Source of the DNA: Syntrophaceae bacterium UBA5764
Lineage (GTDB): Bacteria; Desulfobacterota; Syntrophia; Syntrophales; Smithellaceae
Reading direction: 5' to 3'
Assembly: GCA_002418825.1 (NCBI GenBank)
Contig: DIEW01000085.1
Coordinates: forward strand, 3,511 to 20,165
DNA length: 16,655 bases
Shown here: in pieces, positions 6,338 to 14,111 of the stretch
How the letters are laid out: every line of letters begins with the position of its first letter
Position numbering within the stretch: the first letter of the stretch is position 1
Translations under genes and position numbers: made by a program
The notes under the pieces: generated by a model
Told to the model about the DNA's origin: nothing
The model's input: the letters and a program-made list of their open reading frames with translations, nothing else
The model's database searches: none

Positions 6338-7564
6338 CTATTCAATCACGGTGTAAGCGGCTTCGCTTTGTTGAGTTAAATCCAAGCCGATGAGTTCATT
6401 TTCTTTTTCAACCCTCATGCCGATGACAGCGTCGACAATCTTGTAAAGAATAAAGGTCATCGCGACGGCAAAAGCCATGGCGACAAGCACCAACAAACCC
6501 TGAACGAGAAACTGCTGAAGATTACCGAATAAAACACCGGTTTTACCGCCGTATGCTTCCTGCGCGAAGATTCCGACGGCTATGGTGCCGAAGATGCCGC
6601 CAATTCCATGCACGCCGAAAGCGTCCAGAGAATCGTCGTATCCCACTTTTCCCTTAACGACCGCCACCGCGAGATAACATAAGCCGCCGGCCATGGCTCC
6701 GATTACAATGGCGCTTAAAGGACCGACAAAACCGCAAGCCGGTGTGATTGCGACCAAGCCGCCGATCGCACCGGTCACCGCGCCCAAAACCGTGGGTGAC
6801 CCATTGTGCCACCATTCCACAAGCATCCAGATGAGCGCCGCCGCCGCGGTCGAAACTTGAGTGGCCACAAGAGCCTGAGCAGCCAGTCCGTTTGCTGCCA
6901 GTGCAGAACCCGCATTAAATCCGAACCAGCCAAACCACAGAAGCGCGCCACCCAAAACGGTAAAAGGAAGGTTATGCGGCCGAATCGGCTTATGATTATA
7001 ACCAATTCGTTTGCCCAGAAGTATTGCCAGAACCAGAGCGGATATTCCCGAACTGACATGCACAACAATGCCTCCGGCAAAATCCAAAGCACCCATCGCT
7101 CCCAGCCAACCGTTTTTATTCCAGACCCAGTGCGCGAGCGGATCATATACAAATGTTGACCACAAAATAATGAACACCAAAAAAGCGGGAAACTTCATTC
7201 GCTCCGCGAAAGCGCCGGTCATAAGCGCCGGCGTAATAATGGCAAACATCGCCTGGAAGATCATAAAGGCGTAATGAGGAATGGTTGTACCGTAATCAGC
7301 GCTGGGAGCGGTGCCGACTCCGGCAAGCCCCATCCAATCCAGATTGCCGATAATCCCGTGAAAAGAAGGACCGAAGGCCAGTGAATATCCCAGCAATACC
7401 CACTGCAAACTTATGACACAGACAATGACAAAGCATTGCATCAAAATAGACAGTATGTTTTTACGCCTTACCAATCCCCCGTAAAAGAATGCCAGTCCCG
7501 GTACGGTCATTAACAAAACCAACGCGCTAGCAGTCAAAACCCATGATGTATCCCCCGAATTCAT
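6338..7564 (-). CDS. amt: Ammonium transporter (Amt/MEP/Rh family)
   Basis: This 408-residue inner-membrane ammonium channel is expected to form a trimer with 11 membrane segments and an extracellular N-terminus. The pore twin histidines are present as DFAGGIVVHVSSG (His169) and FGVHGIGG (His319). Other family marks are PGLAFFYGGLVRRKN, GAFAERMKF and WFGFNAGS. The short C-terminal tail (from about 384) matches the cytosolic region contacted by PII. I chose the ATG at 7564 because GGAGGTG lies 6 nt upstream; the in-frame TTG at 7579 overlaps that ribosome site. No cleavable signal peptide is evident, unlike E. coli AmtB. It is the first gene of the amt-glnK operon, preceded by a strong sigma54 promoter and an upstream inverted repeat, so expression should rise under nitrogen limitation. 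Confidence 0.96.
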   Translation of the reverse strand: MNSGDTSWVLTASALVLLMTVPGLAFFYGGLVRRKNILSILMQCFVIVCVISLQWVLLGYSLAFGPSFHGIIGNLDWMGLAGVGTAPSADYGTTIPHYAFMIFQAMFAIITPALMTGAFAERMKFPAFLVFIILWSTFVYDPLAHWVWNKNGWLGAMGALDFAGGIVVHVSSGISALVLAILLGKRIGYNHKPIRPHNLPFTVLGGALLWFGWFGFNAGSALAANGLAAQALVATQVSTAAAALIWMLVEWWHNGSPTVLGAVTGAIGGLVAITPACGFVGPLSAIVIGAMAGGLCYLAVAVVKGKVGYDDSLDAFGVHGIGGIFGTIAVGIFAQEAYGGKTGVLFGNLQQFLVQGLLVLVAMAFAVAMTFILYKIVDAVIGMRVEKENELIGLDLTQQSEAAYTVIE

Positions 7565-7601
7565 ATCAACCACCTCCAAAATTGCATTGCGACTTCTCTT
7601 G

Positions 7602-7619
7602 GAGCAATGATGATGCCAA
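7602..7619 (-). promoter_or_regulatory. Sigma54 (-24/-12) promoter of amt-glnK
   Basis: The minus strand reads TTTGGCATCATCATTGCTCC. TGGCAT-N5-TTGCT fits the consensus with exactly 10 bp between GG and GC and an intact TTGC. The predicted transcription start is about 7592, 28 bp before the amt ATG. This is the best sigma54 match in the window. Confidence 0.85.
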
Positions 7620-7687
7620 ACCTGCAGAGAGCCGCTTAGTCATTGAAATCATTCATGTACCCGCAGAAATACATTATCTGCTATTTG

Positions 7688-7699
7688 TACAATCTTGTA
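7688..7699. promoter_or_regulatory. TACA-N4-TGTA inverted repeat upstream of amt
   Basis: TACAATCTTGTA has perfect 4-bp arms around ATCT and is centred about 101 bp upstream of the predicted sigma54 start, the usual enhancer distance. It shares the TACA-N4-TGTA core with the repeats at 2311-2326 and 4031-4044, linking amt to the same regulator. Confidence 0.55.
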
Positions 7700-7909
7700 T
7701 TATTCAGAAAAACGGTGGCCTAAAATGTGATTAAATTTTATCTTCCACTGTAAGACGAGCCAGTACAAGAAAGACGGTAATTGTTCGGTGCGCGCAGGCA
7801 TGATAAAAAACAAAAAAGAGACATACACTAGCTTTTTTAACCGGTATGTTGAATACTAACCAAATCGGAACAAAAAAACATTATTGGCACAAAAGTTGAT
7901 GTAATGATT

Positions 7910-7936
7910 CAAAAGAAGTTCAAAAAACTTCTTTTG
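7910..7936. repeat. 11-bp inverted repeat (hairpin) in the intergenic region
   Basis: The arms CAAAAGAAGTT (7910-7920) and AACTTCTTTTG (7926-7936) are perfectly complementary around CAAAA, and as RNA the stem could extend a few pairs with wobbles. It has no T-run on either side and no gene ends here, so a terminator role is not supported. It lies about 165-190 bp upstream of the plus-strand ATG and could be a leader hairpin or a protein-binding site. Confidence 0.6.
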
Positions 7937-8053
7937 GATTTCAGATTAAAACATTGTCGAGGTAAGCATTCTTGCTGTAAAGTATCGGCAAAATTTGCTT
8001 TTTGAAGATATTTGTCATTATCCGGAATCGATCGGCAAACGCTGTGAAATGAT

Positions 8054-8081
8054 ATTATGGCGAACAATTTTGTACCATAAT
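8054..8081. promoter_or_regulatory. Inverted repeat just upstream of the KaiC/PPDK gene ribosome site
   Basis: ATTATGG (8054-8060) and CCATAAT (8075-8081) are perfect 7-bp arms around 14 nt. Nested within is ACAATTTTGT (8064-8073), another ACA-N4-TGT copy. The right arm ends 3 nt before AAGGA (8085-8089), the likely ribosome site of the gene at 8101. It could be an operator or an RNA hairpin affecting translation. Confidence 0.5.
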
Positions 8082-8100
8082 CAATAAGGACAAACACATC

Positions 8101-10692
8101 ATGGCACCTTTTATCAACGTCAGCACAGGAATCAGTGGTTTGGATGAGATACTCAACCATCTACAAATGGGCGATAATGTCGTTTTTCAAGTTGACGACA
8201 TTGATGATTACAAAAAATTCGTGGAGCCTTACGCCCAAGCCGCGCTGGCCACTAATCATCGTCTTGTTTATATGCGTTTTGCCAATCATCCTCATCTTCT
8301 GGAAGAAAATAAACAAATCAAAATTTATAAACTCAACGCCAATAAGGGATTCGAATTTTTCTCTACGCAGGTGCATAATATCATCCGAAGCGAAGGACAA
8401 AACGTGTTTTATGTATTTGATTGTTTATCTGATCTGTTGATGTCTTGGGCAACGGATCTCATGATTGGCAACTTCTTTGTCATTACGTGTCCTTATCTGT
8501 TTGAACTGAACACGGTCGCCTATTTCGCGATTCTGCGCAGCAGACATTCCTTCAAGACCGTGGCACGTATCCGAGAAACAACACAGGTGCTTCTGGACAT
8601 ATATAATAACAATGGCAAAATCTGCGTTCATCCGCTCAAGGCGTGGAAACGTTACACGCCGACAATGTTCTTACCGCATATCATGGACGGCGAAAATTTC
8701 ATTCCGCTCCTAAACAGCGCAGATACGGCCAGCATCCTGTCTTACCTGACAGACAAAAACGCCACCGGCGGCGTGCGCAATCTAGATTACTGGGACCGCA
8801 TCTTTCTCCAAGCCAATAATATTCTGGAAAACCCGAAAGCGGTTCAGGAAAGACAAGATATGGTGGAAACCCTCTCGCGCGTGTTGATTGGACGGGAAAA
8901 AAGAATGCTTTCGCTGGTAAAAGAATACTTCTCTCTCGAAGACTTGCTGGAAATAAAAAAGCGGCTAATCGGCACGGGCTTCATTGGCGGCAAATCCGTG
9001 GGCATGCTGCTGGCACGTAATATCCTACGCCAGGATCCGACGTTTGATTGGGATACCGAACTTGAATTGCACGACTCCTTCTATATCGGTTCGGATGTTT
9101 TCTACTCATATATGGTACAAAACGGATGGTGGAAATTGTTGATGGCGCAAAAAACAGATGAAGGCTATTTTGAAGTAGCCAAAGAGCTTAAAAGCAAAAT
9201 GATTCATGGAGTTTTCCCCGACGAAGTGAAGGAACAATTCCAGCTTATGCTGGAATATTTTGGGCAATCACCAATTATCGTACGATCGAGCTCTCTTCTG
9301 GAAGACGCATTCGGCAACGCTTTCGCCGGTAAATACGAAAGCTACTTCTGTCCCAATCAGGGAACGCCCGAAGAACGTTACCGCCATTTTGAAGAAGTCG
9401 TCCGCAAAATATTTGCTTCTACCATGAATGAAGATGCGCTGACCTACCGGCGGCAGCGCGGCCTGGCGCAACAGGACGAACAGATGGCTCTTCTGGTACA
9501 GCGCGTCTCCGGCTCACACCGCGGCACCTATTTTTTCCCCGACCTGGCGGGTGTCGGCTTATCTTATAACACATTCGTCTGGCAAAAGGGCATGGACCCG
9601 AAAGCCGGCATGCTGCGTCTTGTCTTCGGTCTGGGGACAAGGGCAGTCAACCGAGTGGAAAATGATTATCCCCGGATTGTTGCACTGGATGCGCCGCTGA
9701 TCAAACCCTTCGTGAATCACGAAGATATGTACCGCTTTACCCAAAAAGAAGCTGACATTCTGAATCTGGAAGATAACGAGTTTAAAACATTGCCGGTGCA
9801 GAATCTTCTTAATGAAAAAAGCGAAGCGCATCTTAATTTGCTGGCCTCACACGACGCGGCCGCAAATGAATACATGCAGTCGCTTGGCCGTTCACCGCAG
9901 GATGTGTGGGTGCTAACTTTTGATGAGTTGCTTTCGACGACACCGTTTGCACAAACAATGTCCAGGATGCTCAAAACCCTCGAATCCATTTACCGTTATC
10001 CGGTCGACATCGAGTTCACTGTCAATTTCGATGCGGAAGGGAAAATGCGAATAAATCTTTTACAATGCCGCCCCTTCCAGACCAAGGGTCATTACAGCCG
10101 CGTGGAACTTCCGGAGAAAATCGTCAAATCGAAAATCTTAATCAGGCAGGAAGCAAACTTCATGGGTGGCAGCGTTTATCAAGCCATTTCACGCATCATT
10201 TATATTCATCCGCAAAGCTACGCCGCCTTGAACCTTTCGGAAAAATTCGAAGTGGCGAGACTCATAGGTAAACTCAACCGTCAGATAGGACATCGCGAAG
10301 CTACGCCTACGGTTCTTCTGGGGCCGGGCCGTTGGGGAACCACAACCCCCTCCATGGGCGTTCCGGTCAAATTTTCCGAAATTAACAATGTTACCGCCAT
10401 CGGCGAGATCGCCTATCAGGACGGTGATTTAATTCCCGATTTATCCTTTGGTACGCACTTTTTCCAAGACATGGTGGAAATGGACATATTCTACATGGCT
10501 ATCTATCCGGATAGAAATGATGTTATCTTCAATACCGCCTGGATGGAAAAACAATTGAATATTTTAGCAGATTTGATGCCGGATTACGCCCATTTTGCGG
10601 ATGTGGTGCGTGTTTATGACGTGCGCACCAAGGATCTACGGCTACTTTCGGATATCGTCACACAAAAAATGATTTGCTTTTTGGGAAAATAA
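8101..10692 (+). CDS. KaiC-like domain fused to PEP synthase/PPDK ATP-binding domain, function unknown
   Basis: This cytoplasmic protein has 863 residues. Residues about 1-215 resemble a KaiC/RadA-type domain: TGISGLDEIL at the start and a Walker B-like strand VFYVFDCLSD. The Walker A P-loop is missing, and MGDNVVFQVDDIDDY stands in its place. Residues about 290-660 are a PPDK_N ATP-grasp domain: FIGGKSVGM (near 295), IIVRSSSLLEDAFGNAFAGKY (from about 391) and LLQCRPF (near 653), matching the nucleotide-binding elements of PpsA/PPDK. A ~200-residue tail with LLGPGRWGTTTPSMG (from about 738) is not one I can name. The swivelling phosphohistidine domain and the PEP/pyruvate barrel of true PpsA are absent, so PEP synthesis is not expected; a kinase, dikinase-like or regulatory role is inference. 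The start is ATG with AAGGA about 11 nt upstream. It stands alone, divergent from amt. Confidence 0.8.
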   Translation: MAPFINVSTGISGLDEILNHLQMGDNVVFQVDDIDDYKKFVEPYAQAALATNHRLVYMRFANHPHLLEENKQIKIYKLNANKGFEFFSTQVHNIIRSEGQNVFYVFDCLSDLLMSWATDLMIGNFFVITCPYLFELNTVAYFAILRSRHSFKTVARIRETTQVLLDIYNNNGKICVHPLKAWKRYTPTMFLPHIMDGENFIPLLNSADTASILSYLTDKNATGGVRNLDYWDRIFLQANNILENPKAVQERQDMVETLSRVLIGREKRMLSLVKEYFSLEDLLEIKKRLIGTGFIGGKSVGMLLARNILRQDPTFDWDTELELHDSFYIGSDVFYSYMVQNGWWKLLMAQKTDEGYFEVAKELKSKMIHGVFPDEVKEQFQLMLEYFGQSPIIVRSSSLLEDAFGNAFAGKYESYFCPNQGTPEERYRHFEEVVRKIFASTMNEDALTYRRQRGLAQQDEQMALLVQRVSGSHRGTYFFPDLAGVGLSYNTFVWQKGMDPKAGMLRLVFGLGTRAVNRVENDYPRIVALDAPLIKPFVNHEDMYRFTQKEADILNLEDNEFKTLPVQNLLNEKSEAHLNLLASHDAAANEYMQSLGRSPQDVWVLTFDELLSTTPFAQTMSRMLKTLESIYRYPVDIEFTVNFDAEGKMRINLLQCRPFQTKGHYSRVELPEKIVKSKILIRQEANFMGGSVYQAISRIIYIHPQSYAALNLSEKFEVARLIGKLNRQIGHREATPTVLLGPGRWGTTTPSMGVPVKFSEINNVTAIGEIAYQDGDLIPDLSFGTHFFQDMVEMDIFYMAIYPDRNDVIFNTAWMEKQLNILADLMPDYAHFADVVRVYDVRTKDLRLLSDIVTQKMICFLGK

Positions 10693-10930
10693 AAATCTGT
10701 CTTACCGTTTAAATTGTCTAAATTATCAGATTCTCCTGTTAATACCGCTTTGGAAAATAAACTCCTATTGTCTTGACACAAACCCCTTTCTCATATAAAC
10801 ACACTCATCAATCACACAATTTTCGCACATTTTGTCCACTGCTTTTTACAGCAGTTTAGTATAATATTACGCCAGCGTGGACAATTATCATATTCTTGTA
10901 AATAATTAAAATAATTATGGAAGTTGTGTG
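10693..10930. other. Intergenic region with promoter-like elements
   Basis: This 238-bp gap precedes the diguanylate cyclase gene. TTGACA (10773-10778) and TATAAA (10794-10799) form a sigma70-like pair with a short 15-bp spacer. A second good -10, TATAAT (10860-10865), lacks a matching -35 and lies inside the inverted repeat at 10832-10884. The start of the gap has no clear terminator for the upstream gene; AATCTG and CAGATT are complementary but 34 nt apart. Confidence 0.45.
10832..10884. repeat. Nested inverted repeats around a TATAAT box
   Basis: The outer arms TTGTCCAC (10832-10839) and GTGGACAA (10877-10884) are exact complements. Overlapping the left arm is a hairpin ACTGCT-TTTTAC-AGCAGT (10838-10855). 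TATAAT (10860-10865) lies between the outer arms. The layout suits an operator over a promoter, or alternative RNA folds in the leader of the gene at 10931. Confidence 0.5.
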
Positions 10931-13417
10931 ATGTCCTCATTCAAGACCAAAAATAATTATCCCACACAAATTAATCTTTTCGAGCTGTCGGAAACCATAA
11001 CGGCCAACATAGGCGTTGGTGTATACATTGTCCAACAGGGTAAATTTGTTTATACAAGCCCCATATACAGAAAGCTTACCGGATACACAGAGCATGAGCT
11101 TATCGGTGTCAATTCACTCGAATATGTCCATCCTGAAGATAAAGACAAAGTCAGACAACAAGCAATTAAATGCCTTAAAGGAGAATCATCGGACAGTTAC
11201 GAATATCGATATATCAAGAAAAACGGCGAAATAATGTGGATTCTAGAAATGATTACTTCCATCGTTTATCATGGAAAACGCGCCGCCTTGGGGAGCTTCA
11301 TGGATATAACCGCGCGCAAACATATGGAAGAGGCATTAAGGCAATCCGAGGAAAGATACCGCACGGTAATAGAAGACATCGAAGAAGGTTATTATGAAGT
11401 TGATCTCCAAGGCAATTTCACTTTTGCCAGTGATTCAATTTGCGCAACTTTGGGATATACGCGAGAAGAATTAATCGGCATGAGCTACAAAAACTACGTA
11501 CCCAACGAGCAGTTTGATTACGTTTATAATATTTTCAAAAAAGTCTACGAAACAGGGAAACCGATAAAATCATACTCTTTAATTAATATACGCAAAAACG
11601 GAGAGCGCATTCATGTTGAAGATTCAGTGGCTCCTCTCAGCGACAAAAATGGAAAAATCATCGGATTTAAAGGGATTACTCATGATATCACCCAACGCAA
11701 AATAATGGAAGAAATTCTCCAAAAAAGCGAGGACTACTTCAGAGAAATAACTGAAAATTCTTCTGATGTCATCATCATTACAGAAAGCAACGGAAACATA
11801 AAATATTGCAGCCGTTCCGTCGAACGCTGTCTTGGATACAAACCCGAAGAATTAACCGGTAAAAATGCTTTTAACTTTATCTACGCGGATGATCTACCGC
11901 GCGCCGCCAATGATTACAGCAAGGCAATTCAGACAAAAGACACGGCCATCCCCAATGAATTTCGCGTAGTGCACAAAGATGGATCTGTACGCCTTTTCGA
12001 GGGACTGGGAAAAAATCTTTTGGATAATCCGTCTGTCGCCGGTTTTATCATGAACATACGTGATGTCACGGAACGCAAACACCTGGAAATACAAAAAGAG
12101 GCGGCGCAAAAATCTCTCCGGGAAAGTGAGGAAAAATATCGCACTATTCTTGAAAAAATGGAAGAAGGCTTATTCGAGCTGGATCTAAAAGGCAATATTA
12201 CTTTTGTTAATGACGCGGAATGCAGAAAATTAGGCTATTCCAGAGAAGAATTAACCGGAATGAACTACCGGCAGTTTCAAGATGAAAATACTGCAAAAAA
12301 AACACGCCAAATCTTCTCAGAAGTTTACAAGAAAGAAGAACCTATCCAACTATTAGACGTAGAAATCATCAGAAAAAACGGAAGCAAAGCCTTCAATGAA
12401 ATTTCAGTGTCCCTTCTTAAAGACAAACAAGGTAAGGCGACGGGATTCAGGGGAATTAGTCGTGACGTCACCGTGCGGCGGCAAATGGAAGAAATGATCC
12501 GGCAATCGGAAGAAAAATACAGAACCATTATTAACGAAGTCGATGAGTGGTATTTCGAAATCGATCTTGCGGGCAATGTCATTTTCGTCAATGACGCCAT
12601 TGTCCGTAGCGTCGGTTATCCACCGGAAAGATTAATCGGTCTCAACTATAAGTCATTCACAAGTGAAGAACGGTCCGGTGAGGTATTTAAAATTTTCCGC
12701 CAAGTTTACGAAACGAGAGAACCAATAAAAAACTTCCCTTATGAGTTTGTCCTGCCCGACGGCAAAATAACTTTTTTCGAACTTTCCGTTTTCCCCAAGC
12801 TGGACGACCAAGGCAAGGTTGTCGGTTTCCGCGGAGTGGGCCATGATGTAACGGAACGCAAACGAACAGAAGAACAGCTTAATTACATCGCCACCCATGA
12901 TCTCCTTACCGGTCTTCCCAACAGAATGTTACTGATGGACCGACTTAAAATGGCCACTGCTCAGGCCAAAAGAAACGCTCAAAAACTCGCCCTGATGATG
13001 TTGGACCTTGATAACTTCAAAAATGTCAACGATTCTCTGGGCCATATGGTTGGTGACAAATTGCTCAAAGAAATATCTCTTCGCCTGACCGGGCGCCTCC
13101 GCCAGAACGATACCATTTGCCGCCTGGGCGGAGATGAATTCATCATTCTGCTACCAGCGATAGAAAGGGTTGAAGACGCGGTTGAGGTGGCAAAAATAAT
13201 TTTAGAATCTTTTAAGCAGTCATTTATCTGCAATGATCATTTAATAAATTCGAGTATCAGTATCGGTATTGCCATTTATCCCGATGATGCGCAGGATATA
13301 GACGTCTTAATGAAGAATGCCGATATGGCCATGTATTACGTTAAGGCGCATGGCCGAAACGGTTATCATCTTTTCTCTTATGCCAACAACAGACAATTCA
13401 GCCAAACTATTCAATAA
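10931..13417 (+). CDS. Diguanylate cyclase with five PAS domains (PAS x5-GGDEF)
   Basis: This soluble 828-residue signalling enzyme is expected to make cyclic di-GMP from two GTP. Five PAS domains lie at about 22-130, 143-257, 270-383, 403-517 and 530-645, each ending in a DIT/DVT-x-RK-type motif followed by a short linker helix (for example LRQSEERYRT). The GGDEF domain (about 650-815) has the intact signature RLGGDEFIILL (GGDEF at 733-737), DLDNFKNVNDSLGH, and an RxxD inhibitory site (RQND, 724-727) five residues before GGDEF, so activity and product inhibition are expected. No EAL domain and no membrane segment or signal peptide were seen, so the signals are cytoplasmic or diffusible. PAS2, PAS4 and PAS5 are closely alike (internal duplication). 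The start is ATG at 10931, 7 nt after GGAAG; a GTG just before it (10928) is possible. PAS ligands cannot be told from sequence. Confidence 0.93.
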   Translation: MSSFKTKNNYPTQINLFELSETITANIGVGVYIVQQGKFVYTSPIYRKLTGYTEHELIGVNSLEYVHPEDKDKVRQQAIKCLKGESSDSYEYRYIKKNGEIMWILEMITSIVYHGKRAALGSFMDITARKHMEEALRQSEERYRTVIEDIEEGYYEVDLQGNFTFASDSICATLGYTREELIGMSYKNYVPNEQFDYVYNIFKKVYETGKPIKSYSLINIRKNGERIHVEDSVAPLSDKNGKIIGFKGITHDITQRKIMEEILQKSEDYFREITENSSDVIIITESNGNIKYCSRSVERCLGYKPEELTGKNAFNFIYADDLPRAANDYSKAIQTKDTAIPNEFRVVHKDGSVRLFEGLGKNLLDNPSVAGFIMNIRDVTERKHLEIQKEAAQKSLRESEEKYRTILEKMEEGLFELDLKGNITFVNDAECRKLGYSREELTGMNYRQFQDENTAKKTRQIFSEVYKKEEPIQLLDVEIIRKNGSKAFNEISVSLLKDKQGKATGFRGISRDVTVRRQMEEMIRQSEEKYRTIINEVDEWYFEIDLAGNVIFVNDAIVRSVGYPPERLIGLNYKSFTSEERSGEVFKIFRQVYETREPIKNFPYEFVLPDGKITFFELSVFPKLDDQGKVVGFRGVGHDVTERKRTEEQLNYIATHDLLTGLPNRMLLMDRLKMATAQAKRNAQKLALMMLDLDNFKNVNDSLGHMVGDKLLKEISLRLTGRLRQNDTICRLGGDEFIILLPAIERVEDAVEVAKIILESFKQSFICNDHLINSSISIGIAIYPDDAQDIDVLMKNADMAMYYVKAHGRNGYHLFSYANNRQFSQTIQ

Positions 13418-13424
13418 CAAATCA

Positions 13425-14111
13425 TTAACCCAAAACAATCAGAGCATCAACCACCACCGGTTTTCCTCGCGAAATAATCACCGGATTCAAATCTATTTCC
13501 CGAATATGTTCAAATTCAAGGCCAATGCGTCCGATGGTGATAAGCATACTGGCAAGTATTTTAGCATCCACAGCTTCCATGCCGCGAAAAGAATCAATAA
13601 TTTTATGGCCTCTTATCTCGCGCATCATTTCTAAGGCGTCCCTTTCCTCCAACGGAGCCTTACGAAAAGAAACGTCTTTAAGAATTTCCGTAAAAATCCC
13701 CCCTAAACCGAACATCACGCAGGGACCAAACTGGTCATCACGCGTCAAGCCCATAACCAGTTCTCGGCGTCCTTCAACCATTTCCTGCACCAAAACAGCG
13801 CCGTTATGGACACCAAGCCTCTTTTTAATTTCATCAAATGCCTCCAGCGCTTCATTATCATTGCGAACATCGGCGCGGATCAATCCCTTTTCTGTCTTAT
13901 GCGCTATTTCAAAGGAGCATCCCTTAATCACGAGAGGATAACCTATCTGCCGGACCGCTTCTTTCAGTTCACTTTTGTGCTCCACGATAATCTCGCGTGT
14001 TACAGGCAAATCGTAAGAAGCCAACACCCGCTTTGCTTCATATTCGGAAAGACAATTTCGTCCTTCCCCTAAGGCCAAATTAATTATTTTTGACGCCGAA
14101 TCTTTACTCAT
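13425..14111 (-). CDS. NDP-forming acyl-CoA synthetase beta subunit (ATP-grasp)
   Basis: This 228-residue ATP-grasp subunit of an acetate/acyl-CoA ligase (ADP-forming) binds the nucleotide and receives phosphate from the alpha subunit, allowing ATP synthesis from acyl-CoA, ADP and phosphate. Recognisable parts are LSEYEAKRVLASYDLPV (about 21-37), GYPLVIKG (57-64), AHKTEKG with His71, VLVQEMVEGRRELVMGL, FGLGGIFTEILKD and EIDLNPVI. As I recall, a His at this position is the second phosphohistidine in the archaeal ACD1 enzyme. The length fits the stand-alone beta subunits of archaea rather than the fused bacterial forms. Its ATG overlaps the end of the alpha gene by 8 nt, so the two are translationally coupled. 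The acyl substrate (acetate, propionate or aryl acid) cannot be decided from sequence. Confidence 0.88.
   Translation of the reverse strand: MSKDSASKIINLALGEGRNCLSEYEAKRVLASYDLPVTREIIVEHKSELKEAVRQIGYPLVIKGCSFEIAHKTEKGLIRADVRNDNEALEAFDEIKKRLGVHNGAVLVQEMVEGRRELVMGLTRDDQFGPCVMFGLGGIFTEILKDVSFRKAPLEERDALEMMREIRGHKIIDSFRGMEAVDAKILASMLITIGRIGLEFEHIREIDLNPVIISRGKPVVVDALIVLG

Larger units (their letters stand above)
7565..8100. other. 536-bp divergent intergenic region
   Basis: Its left end holds the amt ribosome site, sigma54 promoter and activator-like site. The remaining ~400 bp up to the plus-strand KaiC/PPDK gene contains the inverted repeats at 7910-7936 and 8054-8081. It also has a near-sigma54 sequence on the plus strand at 7885-7900 (TGGCACAAAAGTTGAT) whose -12 dinucleotide is GA instead of GC. 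No convincing short protein gene or known RNA family was recognised. No good -35/-10 pair was found for the plus-strand gene. Confidence 0.6.

Noticed and set aside
7885..7900. TGGCACAAAAGTTGAT on the plus strand as a sigma54 promoter for the KaiC/PPDK gene
   Set aside because: The -12 dinucleotide is GA rather than GC, and it would leave a leader of about 190 nt. Kept only as a note in the intergenic entry.
7909..8160. 83-residue minus-strand ORF overlapping the start of the KaiC/PPDK gene
   Set aside because: It covers the inverted repeats and the 5' end of a well-supported gene and has no recognisable domain or good ribosome site; likely a chance frame.
8101..10692. Calling the gene ppsA (PEP synthase)
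   Set aside because: Only the ATP-binding domain is shared; the phosphohistidine and PEP/pyruvate domains are missing.
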